A stretch of DNA of 64,000 nucleotides from Margaritispora aquatica (taxonomy: Eukaryota > Ascomycota > Leotiomycetes > Helotiales > Discinellaceae): positions 992,001-1,056,000 of the forward strand of contig VJWN01000004.1 in assembly GCA_007644065.1 (NCBI GenBank), given 5' to 3'. The translations under genes and the position numbers were made by a program. Positions within the stretch are counted from its first letter, which is position 1, and the number at the start of each line of letters is the position of its first letter. The notes below the pieces were generated by a model that did not search any database, was not told the origin of the DNA, and was given only the letters and a program-made list of their open reading frames with translations. Shown here in pieces: positions 22,214-36,695 of this stretch.

Positions 22214-25200
22214 TTACTTCCTCTTTGGTTTCCTTGTAATGAATGGATCTGCTGCTGGTCTCTTCCGTGGTGCCATCATTCCAGGTGGTCTTGGTGGAGG
22301 TCGTGATGATCCTGCCTGTGGGTTCGCTGCCTTCTGGGCTTGTTGAGCCTGTAGAGCTGCTTCAATATCTGAAATGTTGTCTGTCTTGATGGGAGGCGTT
22401 TGTAACTGTTATAAACCCAAGTCAGCTCACTATCTCTTCATTAAATGCACACGAGGGAATGAAAGCAATGCAAAACTGATGTATGAGCTGCCACTGCTTC
22501 CATGATGAAACCACTCCAAACCAGAACGTTTCGAATCCAAGGGAAACCTTCGAAGTCAGACTTACCTTCTTAGCTGGGGGTCCGTCGTCCTTGGGTGAGT
22601 CGCGAGATCTCTTCTTAGGATCATTTCCAACATGCATTGAGGGCTGGTGAGGTTCGGTATTGGTGGATAAATGTTGCGGACGCTTTGCAGCAGCAGCATC
22701 AGGGGCTAAACTGCTCCCATTCCAGTTCATCGATGGCATCCGAGAAGTGCTTTTATCTAGTGCATCCATCATCTCAACGTCGGAGTTATCATTAGGAGGC
22801 GAAATTGCTTTTGGCTTGCTATGAGATGAGCTAGGCCTGGTTGGCAGTGCCCGGTTACCACCAGTCTCAGCTGCTCCAAGCTGCGACTCTCGAAGCTTTT
22901 GCCTATCACGAGTCGTGGGCTTTGCTAATAGTGCCATCACGTCTCCACTTGTATATCTCTCTCGTTCCTTTGAGTTTTGGATGAGCCGGTTCCAGAATTC
23001 ACCCTGCTGTAGAGCCATAGAATCTCCAAGCACCCAGAGCGACGACTTGGCTCTCGTTAGACCCACATTCATACGGCGAATATCAGTCATGAAGCCGATA
23101 CCTCCAGTTGCTTTCGCGCGTACGCATGAAAATATGATGATCTCTCGTTCACGGCCTTGGAAGGCATCAGTGGTATTAAACTCGATTTCTTCAAAAATCG
23201 ATTGCCCGAATTTGCTTGTGAAGCGAGATTTGAGCTCGTTTAGCTGAGCCTTATATGTCGCAATTATACCAATCTTGCCCTTAAATTCGTATTGGCCACC
23301 ATAGTCTGCTTTAAGCCTCTCGTACAAACTGATGGCGGCATTTATTTCAGGGATATTAATGAACGAATGGCCACGACCAGCAGTAGTCTGTGTACCTCTA
23401 ACATCAAAGAATCGATAAGGCCCAAGAATTGTGCTAGCATGCCATGGCTTGTCTCGAAGTCTAGCCATTCCGGGGCCGTCGATCAATCGGGATGCGTAGA
23501 ACTGTTTGCTGGGGAAGACACTGATCTCGGGGTGCATGCGGTACTGCGTATCCAACAGATGGACATCTTTGGGGTGGTTTTTTTGCATTCGAACAAACAG
23601 GCTCTGTTCATAGCCATAGCTTTTGGCAAATTTTGAAAGAACCGTTGGGGGCAGCTGATCAGGATCTCCGACGAGAATACACTTGGAACACCCATACTTA
23701 AGTGGGATAAGTGCACTCAGCTCAATACACTGAGCAGCTTCGTCGATAATGACTGTTTCAAATTCCACATTGATGTTTCGAAACATATCATGACCACTAC
23801 CACTCAGTGTCGCGCATAGGATATGAGCACCGTCGATAATCTCTTGTTGGAAGCGCCGTCTGTTAATCTCGTTCTGACGCGACACAGTATTACCACTTTC
23901 CTTGTCTTCATCAATCTTGGCACCGATGTGCGCCTGAATCCGTTTCAAACGATCGAATTCCCGACGTAGGGTGCGTTCCTTTTCTGCATCGCCATTCTTT
24001 TGAGCTTCGTCTAATTGTGGTCGAATAGCATTTAAATTCTCTTTGGTTTTCCCGGCCTCTTGGTGTAATTTGTCACGGTCGTTCAACAACTTGTTCTTCT
24101 CCCCATCGTCACCTTCCATTTTTTTTCGCACCAGCTCGTCAAGCATGACATCTCTCACACTATCACTAATAGCTTCGCTTCTACCTATTCGAATGACATT
24201 AACCATTTGCTTGGGTCCGTTTAACGGCTGGACTCCTTCTTTCAACCTTAGTACTAGTTCGTCTACTGCAGCGTTACTAGGAGCGCATATCAGCAGTTTC
24301 TTCTTGGGTAATGGAGCAGCTGGTCCTTTCTGGTCCTGGGTAGGAGGGCGTGCTCTAAGCTGTTCGGCTTGCTGTTGCAGCGTTTGGGTCATGATGGCGC
24401 CTACCATGGCTACAATCGTCTTCGTCTTTCCAGTCCCGGGAGGACTAATGCAAGTTAGTGATGTGGCAGAGCATTCAACTTGTTCGCAAACTTACCCCTG
24501 AATCAAAGTAAACCCGTCATTATCGGTGGCCGAAAGGATAGCTTGAGCTTGACCTCTATTCAGACTGTATTTCCCGGATACTGAAGCAATTTTTTCCTCC
24601 GAATAATTCTGGATAGGTGAAGGTTTCGCTTCCAACACCTCATTGCACAGATCGTAATACTCCAAACTGCTCAAAGCCGCATACTCTCGCTGTGTGGTCG
24701 TCATATCTGCAATCTTAACCGCGTGAATCTTTCCACTTGGTACTAAACTTGGTAGAAAGCTAGGGTTCACATCTCTGCTAATACGATAAGTGACTTCGAT
24801 CATATCCTTTTTGCGGGTGGTTCGATCTACACGTGCCAAACAATGAGGGTCTTGCTTGTTATTCATAGGATCGGAACTTTTCGAGAGGAGTACGATGTCA
24901 CGCTCAGACATCTTAAGATCCCGATTCGTACTCATTGGCATGGTAGTGCTCACCTCCATGAATTTGTCCACAGACAAACGATTCAGCACTTTGATCTCGA
25001 TCGGTTTGAAGTTGTTTTCCTCCTTGGCAGTTACTAGAGAACGCCAGACTTCTGAAATAAGCAGCGGTGCAAAGGTTCGCTTGTAAAGATCAAGGTCGAT
25101 ATACTTGTTGTCAATATTACGACATTCGGTATTGCCTGGTGGCGTATCCTCTGGATGGAAAATATCCCAGTTCAAAATTTCCAGGTACAGCTTATCCATA

Positions 25201-28200
25201 TTAGGCTCAACTCGAGCTCGAAGATCTTTTGCGGATCGCTGTATCTTTGTCTTTTTTACAGGCCCTGTTGGAATTTTCATCTGAAGTTTTCGAACTCTCT
25301 CGTACTCTTCGAACTGCTTGGATTTGTCCCTTCTCTTCTTGACCAATGAATTTGATTCGTCCATGTCATCGTCATCAGAATCATCATCGGATGAGCCAAC
25401 CATAATTTCACTGCGAACAGGAGCATGATCTTTGCCAGCAACTCCCCCGATATCTTTCAAACCTGATCCCTCTCCTTTGACGGTACTCCCAGGTGCCCTG
25501 AGGGCTTTGGCTTTTGCAACAGCCTCAGAATTAACTCTTTTTCTTTCCTCCTCCTCCTTGCGGCGCTTTTCTTTGAAGGCATCCCGAGATTGGTTGGAAA
25601 TGCTCATCGCTTGCTGAGCTCTCATCTTATCCAGAGTACCCTTAAGCTTATCTGAGTTCAACTTCAGCTCATGACCAATGCCCTTCTGAGGAACCTTCGG
25701 TTCATGTTGCTTTCCATCAGCCGACCTAGACCAAGCATCGATGGTAATTTGCTGTTTGAAAGTGGGCTTCGACATTTCCATGATTTCCACTCCTTGGTTC
25801 TCCTCTAGTGCTCTCTGTAGCTCCGCCTTTTGTTGATTTGTCAAGTTTGTCCTTTTGAAGCCTCCATCATTCTCTCGTTTGCAGGCATCTCTGATGAAAT
25901 TTGATGTAGCGTCATCCACCTCGAGATCATACTCTCCAAGACGTCGAAGTAATTTGCCCATCAAACTTGTGATCACACTAATGAGATAACCATCCCTGAG
26001 CCGCAACATCCCAACCAGGCCGTAGACATTCTTGCAGACTGTGGAGAGCATCATTTTGATACTTGAGCCAGGGCTTGTCTCTTCGTCTCCTGCCGCTGTT
26101 GATTTCTCAATAACAGATGCAAAAATGCTGTACTCATCAAACAGAGATTCAGCATATTCCATACAGTCACGAAGGAGATCCTGCATATAAACAGTGGGTT
26201 TATTGACCCGAGGCGCCCAGGCCTCGATGTTTGTGAATATCGTATGGAGAGACCTCCATTGGGAAGTCCACCAGCCAACCACGGCCTGTCTCTCGATAGT
26301 GTCAAAGCTATCTCTCGTTCGTAGCACACCAGTATTTCCACAGAGACTTTTTAATACCTCTCGGTTAATCTTTATCATGTGAGGTATTGCACCAAATATC
26401 CTTTTATTTCCAACACGAAGCACAGCAGCTGTCATCGAGGTGAGCAAAGGCACAAATGCACTTTCGAGAAGACTTTGTATTGCATCTCTTCTGTTGTCCT
26501 GGCCAGTAGCAGCCTTCAGGATCTCCAAGGTAGCTTCATGGACACCATCGTCTGAAGATATGAGTGCTCCAAAGAGAGGGCGAGCTGTGATAGTGTTGCT
26601 ACAAAGCTGTGTCAAATCATGAGCATTGAAGTCACTCAATCGTTGGAAGACTTTAGCCAAATTTTCCATTAGCTGATGATAATCATTGTTAAATTGCGCA
26701 TGATCCTTAGGCAGGTTATTCGCATATTTCTTGTGTGATGGCAGAATTTCATCCAATCCAATGAGATTGAATGTGGCTGGCAGAATGCTCCTTGCAAGCT
26801 CAATATCTCCAGGGCGGAAAATGTCAAGGAGCGACTCCCAAATCTTCTGGCTTTCTCCTCGGTCTCCTCGTTGAATTGGAGTGCTACTATCGAGTGCTGC
26901 ATGCTCAGCACCGATAGCTTTGCAGTCGAGCATGAGTGTATCTCTGATCACTTGAACACCTAGCCCTTTCAGTACGTCAAGTGATTTATCCCCAAGATCT
27001 GCACATTGCATGATTGGTTTGCGATGTAAATAAACAAGTTCCATCACGTTACTAATAACGATCAAAGAGGTCGAAGGGTTGATCTTGAACTCCGGGTCAT
27101 TGAATGTTGCTAGAGTAGAGTGCAATGCGTTGAGGGCAGCTCGACAGCAGCCTATCTTAGTATTCTTGGGGAATTTACCGTCTTGAATAGCAGTGAATAA
27201 AAAGTCAAGCAGTTTTCGGCAAGCTTCAAATTTCCCATTCGTAGGAACAGAATCAATAAACTGTGATATCCAAGCAGTAACAGGTGGCTCTTCAGCAGCA
27301 CTAAATAGCTCTGGATCCATAAGCAGCTGATGATATCCTGGGCTCTGGAAAACTTGATCTGCCACGGTACCAGGTGATATAGTACCCATTGCCGACCAGA
27401 AATCCTGGGGTGCTTTTTGAAGAAGATGCCGCATGGTCTTGAGGATTTCGGCAACAGACCTCCCAGAATTACATGATAAATGTTGCAATGCAAGTCGATA
27501 AATATCAGGCTGCACCTCCATAGCTCTCAGCGAATGTCGAATCAACTCTGGGCTCATCTTTTCAAGAAGTGGCTGAAACCCACGCCAAAATAGAAGAATA
27601 TCTTCCTTACCAGCTGATGGATGTGACACACGCATAATGGCTCTTGACAGTGCATCGTGGACCACCCAGTCAAAAAGTTTCGTTGATAACATTGTCTTCA
27701 TCCTCAACCACGCATGCTCCGCAAAAACCCGTCGTTTTTCATTCACACTGAAAAGAAATTGGGCCATAGCGGGTAGGGTTTCGCCAATTCGAAGGATCTT
27801 TTTGGTCTGAATCGATTCGAAGACAAAGTCGAAATCTGTTGATAGATTCTGATCGTATTTGTGAAACTCAACACAGCATAAGGCTTCGTACAATGCCAAA
27901 AGCGCAGCCGAATTTTTCTCTATTAGAATATTTTGAGTGCGCATAGATGGCTCCACAGCCAACAGCTCCTTAGTGGCGATCTTGAGTCCTCGTTCAATGC
28001 GTAGAAAGTCCAGGCGATTGAGGCGATTAGAGAGCTCTGCAACCATGTCATCGTCAAATTGTCTATAGAGATATAAGCTTCAGAAACCAAAATATGTAAA
28101 GGAAGGCTTCTTACTCGGACAACTCCTTTACATAAGCTTTCCTTCCATAATGCCAATTGTGCACACATTTGTCGCAATTCGTAAGAAGGCTGTTCAGCTT

Positions 28201-28526
28201 CAGTGTATAGTCATCAAGAGCTCTCCCAGCTACTTCTGGCGACAAGCCTAGAACTACGGCATATCGGTATGCCTTCTCCTGGCGGACCTTGAAATCTTTA
28301 ATTTGTTCTTGTTTTGTCTCTGCACTCATATCAGGATCTGCTTGATCAGGGTGCTCATAGTCAGTGAAGTCATCATCGGAGCGTCGAGGACAGAACCAGT
28401 GTGCCTTGGAAGGGAAGCTTTTGAGCTCTCTGTAGCATGTTCAGCAGGTATAAACTTTTAGAGTACGTGGTATACATACCCATCCAGCCCGCTAAGCTCG
28501 TCCAGAATTTCTGCTTCGTCAATCAT
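22214..28526 (-). CDS. SEN1: Sen1-type RNA/DNA helicase (1999 aa)
   Basis: SF1B helicase (senataxin homologue) that terminates RNA polymerase II on short transcripts and resolves R-loops in the nucleus. Exons are 28480..28526, 28115..28429, 24496..28062, 22566..24444 and 22214..22405. The long N-terminal region (to about residue 900) is the helical SEN1_N domain. A Lys/Glu-rich disordered stretch and the 1B domain follow. Helicase motifs begin at Walker A GPPGTGKT (about 1309-1316), formed across intron 3. Next come DEAAQ (about 1540), VGDPDQLPPTV, TQYRMHPEIS, and motif VI NVGLTRAK (about 1770). The last exon, hidden after a 160-bp intron, supplies a Pro/Arg-rich tail with the likely bipartite nuclear signal PRKRPAADPFITRKPKRK. 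All key motifs are intact. Confidence 0.96.
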
Positions 28527-29828
28527 GGCTGGAAAAGTTGCGGAAACAAAAGAGCTTCATCGGCATATGAAGATCCCACGGTACGAGATTGTTTTGCCAA
28601 ACCACATAGAATTCCAAGGATAGTGGCCGAATTTTGAATGTGGCAGGGAAGATCAAAAGCTCGAAAGATGAGGTAGAGCTGTTGCAAGAGCTTCAATGGC
28701 GAAAGGTAGCAAGGCGATATTCACCAAAACCTGACGGTAAGTTCGTAGCCTTAGATCTAATTGTGCAGTGAATTAAAACCTCCAAATGTTAAGATTACAT
28801 CTTTGGTTAAGGAGTATTTTACTTGAAGTTGACGCTTCTATCAGCCTTGTAGTTGAGTATGTAAGGCTGAACTTTATGTCTTTGGGTATATTTTGCCTGA
28901 CTAATCAGCCAATAGAGAGAATCGTAGGGTTGCCTAGGTAACTTGCATGGGGGAAGGCTTGAATTGTTCAGTCTTCTTCAAGGATTAATAATGAATTAAT
29001 GGACAGTAAGGTATACAGCTATGGTGGGATACATCATTATCAAATGGAGCATACCTTATCTATTTGATCATGGCTGCTGGAAGAAAACATCAATCTAACG
29101 CTTTCTTTGCTGGAGGACAATTGAATACTTTCGATGCATGTAATGTTCACCGTACCTCCCATGCAGATGTTCCCAAGTACTATGTAAGCAACTTGTTTAA
29201 ACGACAAAATGTTCCATACAATCTGCTTCATTTTCACCATATGCCATATTCACGCCGAATTCATGGTAGTAGTAGATGTAAAGTTTGTTTTCGTTATTAC
29301 CACCCAGTTAGTGCTTGGTGATAGACAATAACAGACTCGGAGATATAGACTGCCAGATAATCAGATGTAGAGTTGACTTGAGATATTTGACCATTGATTG
29401 ATATCCTTAAACCGGGGTTGGACCTACTCAGCTGACTTCACTATAGATCTGTGGAGAAAAGCCTTTACATGTTCATGGAATTAACTGTTTACAGTCGGAT
29501 TCTTATATACAGAAATGAAGTAAACGCTCATCTAATCTCGTCCACTATCATCTACTATTCGCTAACAGAAAAAAGGAGAGATGTCGCGTGTCTTCAGGAA
29601 AGGAAATCGCTTGCTAACCACTGGCAGAGAATCTTTCTTACCCTGTCCCAGACTCCAAGACGCCCTTGCCGACAAAACATATGCAGAAGAATAAAACCAT
29701 TTCGTAGATCGCTCATGCAGATCGTCATGCTTCGAGATCTCCTTCCGCAACAAAGGAGACAGTGGTGTAATGTACAGCCTCTGATCGCTTGCTGGGCGTG
29801 TCGAGGCGAGGATGATAAATTATCAAGC
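28527..29828. other. Intergenic, 1.3 kb
   Basis: Promoter of SEN1 and 3' flank of the flippase gene. AT-rich. Small frames at 29040..29321 and 29451..29879 show no family features and no splice partners. Nothing else seen. Confidence 0.5.
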
Positions 29829-32800
29829 TCAAGGATTCTGATTTCTCCTGCTTCTGACAGGTCCGAAAGAGTGGCTTGACTCTAAACGGGTCAACATAGC
29901 TGCAGAGGTAAAATCTTTTTGATCGGTCAGCAAGTATTTACAACATACGGATCTAGGCTGGGCCATGAATAAGTCTTCATGGATTGTGCAGCACATGTCG
30001 AAACCATTCCATCTCATTCAGACGTTGAGATATGGGGAGGAATATCAACTAACCATTGCTAGCTTCATAACTTGAACGACACCTGTCCATAGACTGCCTT
30101 AAGCGATCGAAGGACGGCCGTGCTCGGTCAACTGAGGGCCTTATGGGAAGCTCGACAGGGATTTCAGCTGGGTGATCGAGGGAGCCTCGGTGTCGTGTGA
30201 AGTCGGTTCCATCACTACCCGTTTGACTTCTCGCGTTGTAGGTGGTGGCTGTTGGAGCAACTGAAGGTGGGTAAATCGGTCGTTGATCTTCATCAATGCT
30301 CGGATTGTGGAAGTGCTTACTCGGCTTCGCGATATCGGACGATGTTGTGGACGACCCTTTAATGGTTGCATCTTCCGAGTCAACAACGTCAAGATAATCA
30401 AATTTTCCTTGTCGAACCTGTTCCCGAACAACGTCGACATCATAAGGGAAGTAAATCTTTTGCGCAGCCTTGATACAGAACCGAGGTAGCAGAGCCAGAA
30501 TCACGGAAAGACACGTAATAGCCCAGAAAGTCGGCTGTGCAAAAGCTTCTGCCGCAGCCTCGTAGAAGAACTCGGATGACTTGAAAGCCGAGTACACGCC
30601 AGTCCAGAACCAGACAAGCAATATACTTATGGTGACAAGGAGAACCATAAGCCAATCCCAACGGTAGGTGTTCAACAAGATGTAGATATTAATGGCAACA
30701 ATCGCTGCAGGGGCGATATAAACGCCGAATCGCTCTCTGTCGTCAATGTTCAGTCCGTTATGGGTAACAAAATTGGCAGGACGGAAGAGTAAGTAGGCCA
30801 TAAAAAATAGGACAACAGATTGATAGAGTCCATCAATCATGTAAAGCCTACTCGATATTAGCAGTTAGCCGAGGATGCGAAAGCAATACCCACCAGAACT
30901 TAGTTTGCGTCCATTCTTTTCGCTCAATACCTCTCCGGTAAAGTTGAGGCACAGCCAGGGAAACCTTATCACTGACATCCTGATCTAAAACACCCATGAA
31001 TATGACAGGCAGTGATGTAAACGCTAAGTTGAAGAGAAGAATGTAAGTGTAATCGTATAGGTAAGTCATGTCGAAGTCGCAATATATCTGATACCAAAAT
31101 ATTGTGAACGTCCACACAATATTCTTGTAGAAGAAATTGGCAATAGTCTCACCAAGGCGACGGTAAGACCAGCGACCATGGACAAGAACAAGTCTCTGTA
31201 AGAATCGGAATTGGCCGATAGCATAATCAGCAGACATCACTGCTTGTCTACCTTCTTCTCCTGCAATACCTACCCCAACGTCGGCCTCTTGAATCATAGC
31301 AACATCGTTAGCGCCGTCACCAACTGATAATGTCATAACATCAAGACCAGACTTGACCATAGAGACGACTGCAGCTTTCTGAGCAGGGCTAACACGGCAA
31401 CAGAGGACTGATTTGCACTGTTTACAAAGAAGTAAAAACTTCTGACGCAATTGCTCATCTAGTACTAGCTTCAGAGAATCACCATCGATAACAATGGCAT
31501 GTGTTGGTGCGGGTGGTTCGTGATTTTTCTTGGCAGCCTTGAGTTCCTGATCAGATCCAGTCATGCTGAAAGTCTGCAAATGTTTATCGAGTTCAGCCTC
31601 TGCAGTATTTACTGAGTCGTCGTCGATCTTGAAAACAATGAGTTCCATGTCGTTGTTTAGAAGGTTACACGAGAAACCGATGTTGATGGCAGTCTCAACC
31701 TTGTCACCTGTCAAAACCCATAGTTTTATTCCAGCTTCTGCGAGAAGAGCAATTGTGTCAGGAACACCTTCCTGAAGACGATCCTCGATAGCAGTTCCTC
31801 CAAGTAGAGTAAGGTCACGCTCAATTTTGTCAGAGACTTCCTCGAGCTTTTCTTCACGATCTTGAATAGCGGCCGAAGCAACCTCATGCTCCTTGTTCCA
31901 TCGTTGATATTCTTCTTCGCCTAGCTCTCTCTGTGCTATGCAAAGAGTACGGAGACCTTCTCTAGCAAACATTTCCAGATGCTCTGCAGTTGTCCTGCGA
32001 AGCTCCGACTGCTCGCCACGCTTTAGTCGAGAGTATATCATGCTATCGGCTCCCTTGCAGTAAAGGATGATTTTGTTGTTGGGCATTCTGATGATTGCAC
32101 TCATACGCTTCCTAGTCGAGTTGAACTCTAAAGTATTCAAGACTTTGAAGGATTTCTCTTCCCCCTGGATGTTAAGCTGAATACTATCAGAGGAGTTTCC
32201 CAGCACAGTATAGCCACAGTCTCTAGCGGTAGCAACAAGTGCTGCCTCATCAGGAGACTGAGCTTTGAATTCGATACGTGGGGGGTCCCCAGGAATTGTT
32301 TCGGAAATAACTGTGTGGCAGAGAGCCAGTGCCAGCATAAACTCCTCGTTAGCAGTCTGCTGTTCTTTTCCGGACGAACCAGCAAGGTCGTTGATAAAGT
32401 CTGGCGCAACAAATGTGAGATCTTCGTCATGAAGATATGGGCTGTTATGGATTTTCCTGATATCCTCCAACATCTTCACACGTGCTTGGGCGATCTGTTC
32501 TCGGGCTCTGGCACCTTCCTTCTCAACATCGATGCCTTGTCGTTTTTGCATGCCAGCTTGCGCCTCCGTATACGCTTCTCCATATGGAATACCATTGATT
32601 GTAGCCTTTTTGAATTCCATGACGTTTTGAGTCAAGGTGCCAGTTTTATCAGAAAAGATGTACTCAATTTGACCAAGATCATCAGAGATATTCCATGACT
32701 TTGGAGTACACGGATAGTCGATCTTGTCGTAATACATTTCAACATCGCTGTAGATGAAAAATGCCTGGCAGGTCTTAATGATTTCCAGGGAGATATACAA

Positions 32801-34584
32801 AGAGATTGGAACCAAGTTCTGGAAGAGGATAACTGCAGCCCAAAAAGTGATGAAACCATCAAGGGCTGGTGTACCTCCAATAGATCCAAATTCGAAATAG
32901 TCCAAGGAGTTGTTGCCCTCTGCCCATGTAATGCCCTGTACCAGGCCTGAGACAAAGCACATAACCAAGAGGATAATGAAGTTGTATATCACATTCCAGT
33001 TTAGCTCTCGGGCAATCCGAGAACGTTTACTTGGGGTGATGCCTGAGTTCATCATGATCTTTGTATCAAACCCAGTGAAGATGACCACTCCGAGGACCCA
33101 ATCAGTGTTACGCAAATTACACCCACGCAAGAGCATGTTATTGATGGAAATTGGCTCAGCCATCTCCTCACCGGATTCGTCGGAAAGCTTATGGTCGTAT
33201 TGCTGGTTCCAACGGGCAACAGCGCTGTATTGATAGAGATTAGGCTGAGGCGCCTCACTTTCGATAGTGAAATCAGTTCTCTCACAATCACGCGCATGCT
33301 TGATCTTTCGTCCACTACGAAGTGCGTGCCTTACTTTCAAATTCGTTTCGCCGTCCAAATTCTTGGTCTCAACGTAACAAGCTCCATCGGGATCAGAGGT
33401 GGACAAGATTACAATGTCGGCAGGGATTTGATCATCGTTGTAAATCCGAACGAAATCGCCAACCTTCACATTTTTCCACATGTCTTGGTGGAAGCGAGCA
33501 CTGCCTGTAGCTGGAAGATTTGGATTCATCAAGCTTCCGAAATGCTTGTCTGCTGGTGCATTTCCACCCCTCTCGTATGAGAATGCTGTGCTTGGACGTT
33601 CTTGCTCTGGTATTCTCAATCCCTCCTCTCTAGGTAGAGGTGAAGGAACAGGCGTCATTTGAATTTCCTCGCGGGCTGAAGCAAAAGACGTCCTCTGAGT
33701 GTGAGTCGAGAACGCAGATACACGACGGTCAGCCCTGGTATCTTGGGACACGCGCGATTCATCAAGAGTCCGCGATGCATGCTCTTGGTCTGGCAGCTCC
33801 TTATTCTTTTTCATCTTTCCCCAAGTAGAGAAGATCAAGCGCGTGGTGCCCTTTTTGAAGCGACGCCATAACGAAATGTCGTCCTCACTGACATTGACGT
33901 TGTTCCAGTCGATCAGTCGATGTACAGGAGAATTATTCAACTCGATGTCAAGGATCGTCCTTCTGTAGTCCTCAACGGCATCCTTCACTGATGTTATAAA
34001 AACAATTACTATCAAAGGCACCGCGTTCAATCCTGGATTAGATGCGCCAAAAATGCTGAAGAACTGTGACAGTAGTGAGCAACTGGAACCATTGAGAGTA
34101 TATGTATGCTTACAGCTAAAATAATCAGGAAAAGAAAATAGACATTGGCAATATTGTGAAACTGGTACCAAATGTTCTTAGGTACAAAACTAATCGGCGT
34201 ATACTTTGCGGTTCTAATCTTGTTTCTGCGATAGTGTTTGATCGGATGCCCTTCTTCGTCAACAGCATCTGGCGGCAGTGGATGATTGAAATATATCTTC
34301 CTAGGGCCTTGTCCATCTCGATCAACCTCCGGGCTTCCCACCACCGACTCTTCTTCCAGATCCTCTGGCTCTTCTGTAATGCCTCCAAGGTCAGTGCCTA
34401 AAGATTCGCCGCCAGCGGAATCTCTTTTCTTTTCGCTACCTTGGGAACCGCGATGGTGTAAACGGCCTAATATTGAGCCTCGTTTTTTGCTCCCGCTTTT
34501 GCCCTTCAATCTCTGTGTCGCCCATCTTAGTCTCTTGGTCGGAAGTGGCGCATCCTCTGGCTCTGCGAGCCCAGAAACAGCCAT
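29829..34584 (-). CDS. DNF1: Dnf-type P4-ATPase, phospholipid flippase (1501 aa)
   Basis: Moves phospholipids from the outer to the cytosolic leaflet of plasma-membrane or late-secretory membranes, which matters for tip growth and endocytosis. Exons are 34114..34584, 30894..34063, 30054..30847 and 29829..29899. The N-terminal cytosolic tail is followed by TM1 (IWYQFHNIANVYFLFLIILA, across intron 1). The phosphorylation site is SDKTGTLTQN (Asp near 626). The nucleotide domain, the hinge GDGANDVAMIQEADVG (about 1074) and the terminal TM block (TKFWLYMIDGLYQS, across intron 2) follow. The second intron uses donor GTGGGT. The neighbouring GTATTG would shift the frame. The last 71-nt exon encodes TRLESSHSFGPVRSRRNQNP and replaces a false stop in the intron. 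Length and motifs fit DnfA/Dnf1-2 rather than Drs2 or Neo1. It would need a Cdc50/Lem3 partner, not present here. Confidence 0.93.
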
Positions 34585-36695
34585 GACGATGTTGTTGTCA
34601 GGGTTGGACTTGGGCGAGGCCCCTCACGATGGTATTGTTTAGACCTCCAGCGTTGTCGTGTCCCAATCAGCCTCCAATTCCTAATAGTTTCAGATTATCG
34701 AAATGCGATTCCCTCATCCGTAAATTCGCGTCGTTTTCCTGATGGACAAGATACTGGTTGATGTTTAATTCGAAAAGGCCAAGTTGAAGGGACTGTAAGA
34801 TTAAACAGTCGGATGCAACGGATCGCGTAAATCCGGTGTCCCTTTCCTGATAGACCAATATGCCGTTGCTCAGGGGAATTATGGAATCACAGAGAACGAA
34901 CAATGGAGCGACAGATGTCCTGTGAGAAACTTATCGGAACGATGTCTGCAATTGAACTGGCGATATTGAGGGTAGTGTCGAGTGGAAAGTTTTCGGAGGA
35001 GGGAAGTCCCCAGGGAGTCTGAGTAAGCAGAGCAATTCAAAGCACTTCCACGCCGGATGCCCCGTATACCAATTACGAAACGTTGGCAAGAATTCTGAAG
35101 GGACTTCAGTCGTGGAGCTAGAGGGCCAAATGCGAATACTTGGTATATAGAGGATTCAATTAATCATTGCGACTTGCTATACATGTACTAAGGTAGGGTT
35201 TCGAATTCAAATAGCGAATTATCACTGCAATGCTGTTTACAAGGAAGCATGTTAATTTGTCTCCTCCATTTCCATTTCTGGTGTAGAAGTGCTGTTACCG
35301 ACTGCCCCTTCACTCAGTAGCTTTGGGGGAAGATTGTTAGAAGAAAGGTACCTAAGGTATTACGGTAATACCGTAGGAATAGGGTGGGACATGATGCAAA
35401 CACAGCCATACTGTAATAAGGCCATCCAACCACGGGGGCCTGTTCGCACTCCAAAGCCTGTGAATGGGTGATGACTGTATCTCTTTATCTCTTGCGCAGC
35501 CCTCAGTCAATAAATATCTTGTGTTCTATTACAGTAACTACGATGACACATTGAAGTGATTTTTCCATACGAATCTATGAACAGATCTAAATTCGAACCA
35601 GATCTTAGTAATATACTGTGCACAGGCTACAAGTTGTCCCTTTCGCTGTCCATTCTCCATGTTTGACTGGCTGGGACGAAACAGATAGACCAGCCTCCAC
35701 TTACCAAACAACCATGGTGTCCTCAGTCCTGGTATATGACCGTGCTATCCGAAACTGGCTTCCTTTGCTCTGCAATAGCAATAACAGAGGCTTGTTCAGA
35801 GTTGCATAATGGTACACGATATCACATTGAAGTATTTTAATCAAATCAATCTATATGGGTAAATGCGATCGTCTCGCCATACGTAATTTCGCCCACCCTC
35901 ATTTAAATCCAACTAGGTAGATAGCCCCGCCTATATCCGTTAAAATCGGCGCTCGGAAAGCGGATGTTCGTTTTTCGAAACGCTGCTACGGCCACCCTAC
36001 GGTATGAACACATAGTGAACCACCAGCCTAAAAAGAGTTGAGGTAGAAAAAACTCTCGTAAGTGTCTTCGCATACAAGGACTGAGATTTATCTGCCCAAT
36101 TCTTAGGTTCTTAGATAATATATCCTCAAAGCAGCGCACATTGATTTAGTCACGCAGTAAATCTTCTACAATATTAGCATCTCCAATGCCTTTAAGATTC
36201 GTAGTCTTCATCAACCATCATAGTACAATACCGCAGCTAGAACAGCAACTGGGAGCCTGCATATGCATCCAGTAATGTAGGTAGTCCTTTGTTGTTTACT
36301 CCGGTTCTAAATAAGCGCTTCGTGGGGGATTTCCTGGATAGGCTACATGGCCAATCATAGAAATCTCAGCTTTTGGTGCATCGTGATTCTCAGAGATCTT
36401 TAATCAGCCTATGTTTGCTGTGAATGGGCCTATTGAACACAATATTAATAGTTCACCTTACCTAGATATATATGAAATACCAAACTCGAATTCAAGGTTG
36501 CCCCTCCAAAAACTTGAGGTACCTTACCTACTGGAGGATTATAAGTCACATGATTTACGTGTCGAATGGACGGGAATAGAACAAGGAAACGCGTTTCCCA
36601 GCACAACGTGGGTGAGGCACTTTAGATCCCAACCAATTCCCTACTTGTTTTATCTACCAAATTAGGCACTTGATTCGCTTCTCCGAAGTTGGATC
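34585..36695. other. Intergenic, 2.1 kb
   Basis: Promoters of the divergent flippase and CANIN-protein genes. AT-rich, with many short broken frames. It contains the palindrome at 35356..35372. I see no gene, transposon terminus or tRNA. A decayed repeat is possible but unproven. Confidence 0.5.
35356..35372. promoter_or_regulatory. Perfect 8-bp inverted repeat around one base
   Basis: GGTATTAC-G-GTAATACC is a perfect dyad in a gene-free spacer. It is long enough to be unlikely by chance at a given site. It could be a binding site for a dimeric regulator or the tip of a decayed element. No known motif recognised. Confidence 0.3.

Noticed and set aside
29040..29879. Small frames between the flippase and SEN1 genes
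   Set aside because: No recognisable protein features and no splice sites that join them in frame.
30848..30892. Reading through the second flippase intron as coding
   Set aside because: It ends in an in-frame stop, while splicing at GTGGGT restores the conserved TKFWLYMIDGLYQS.
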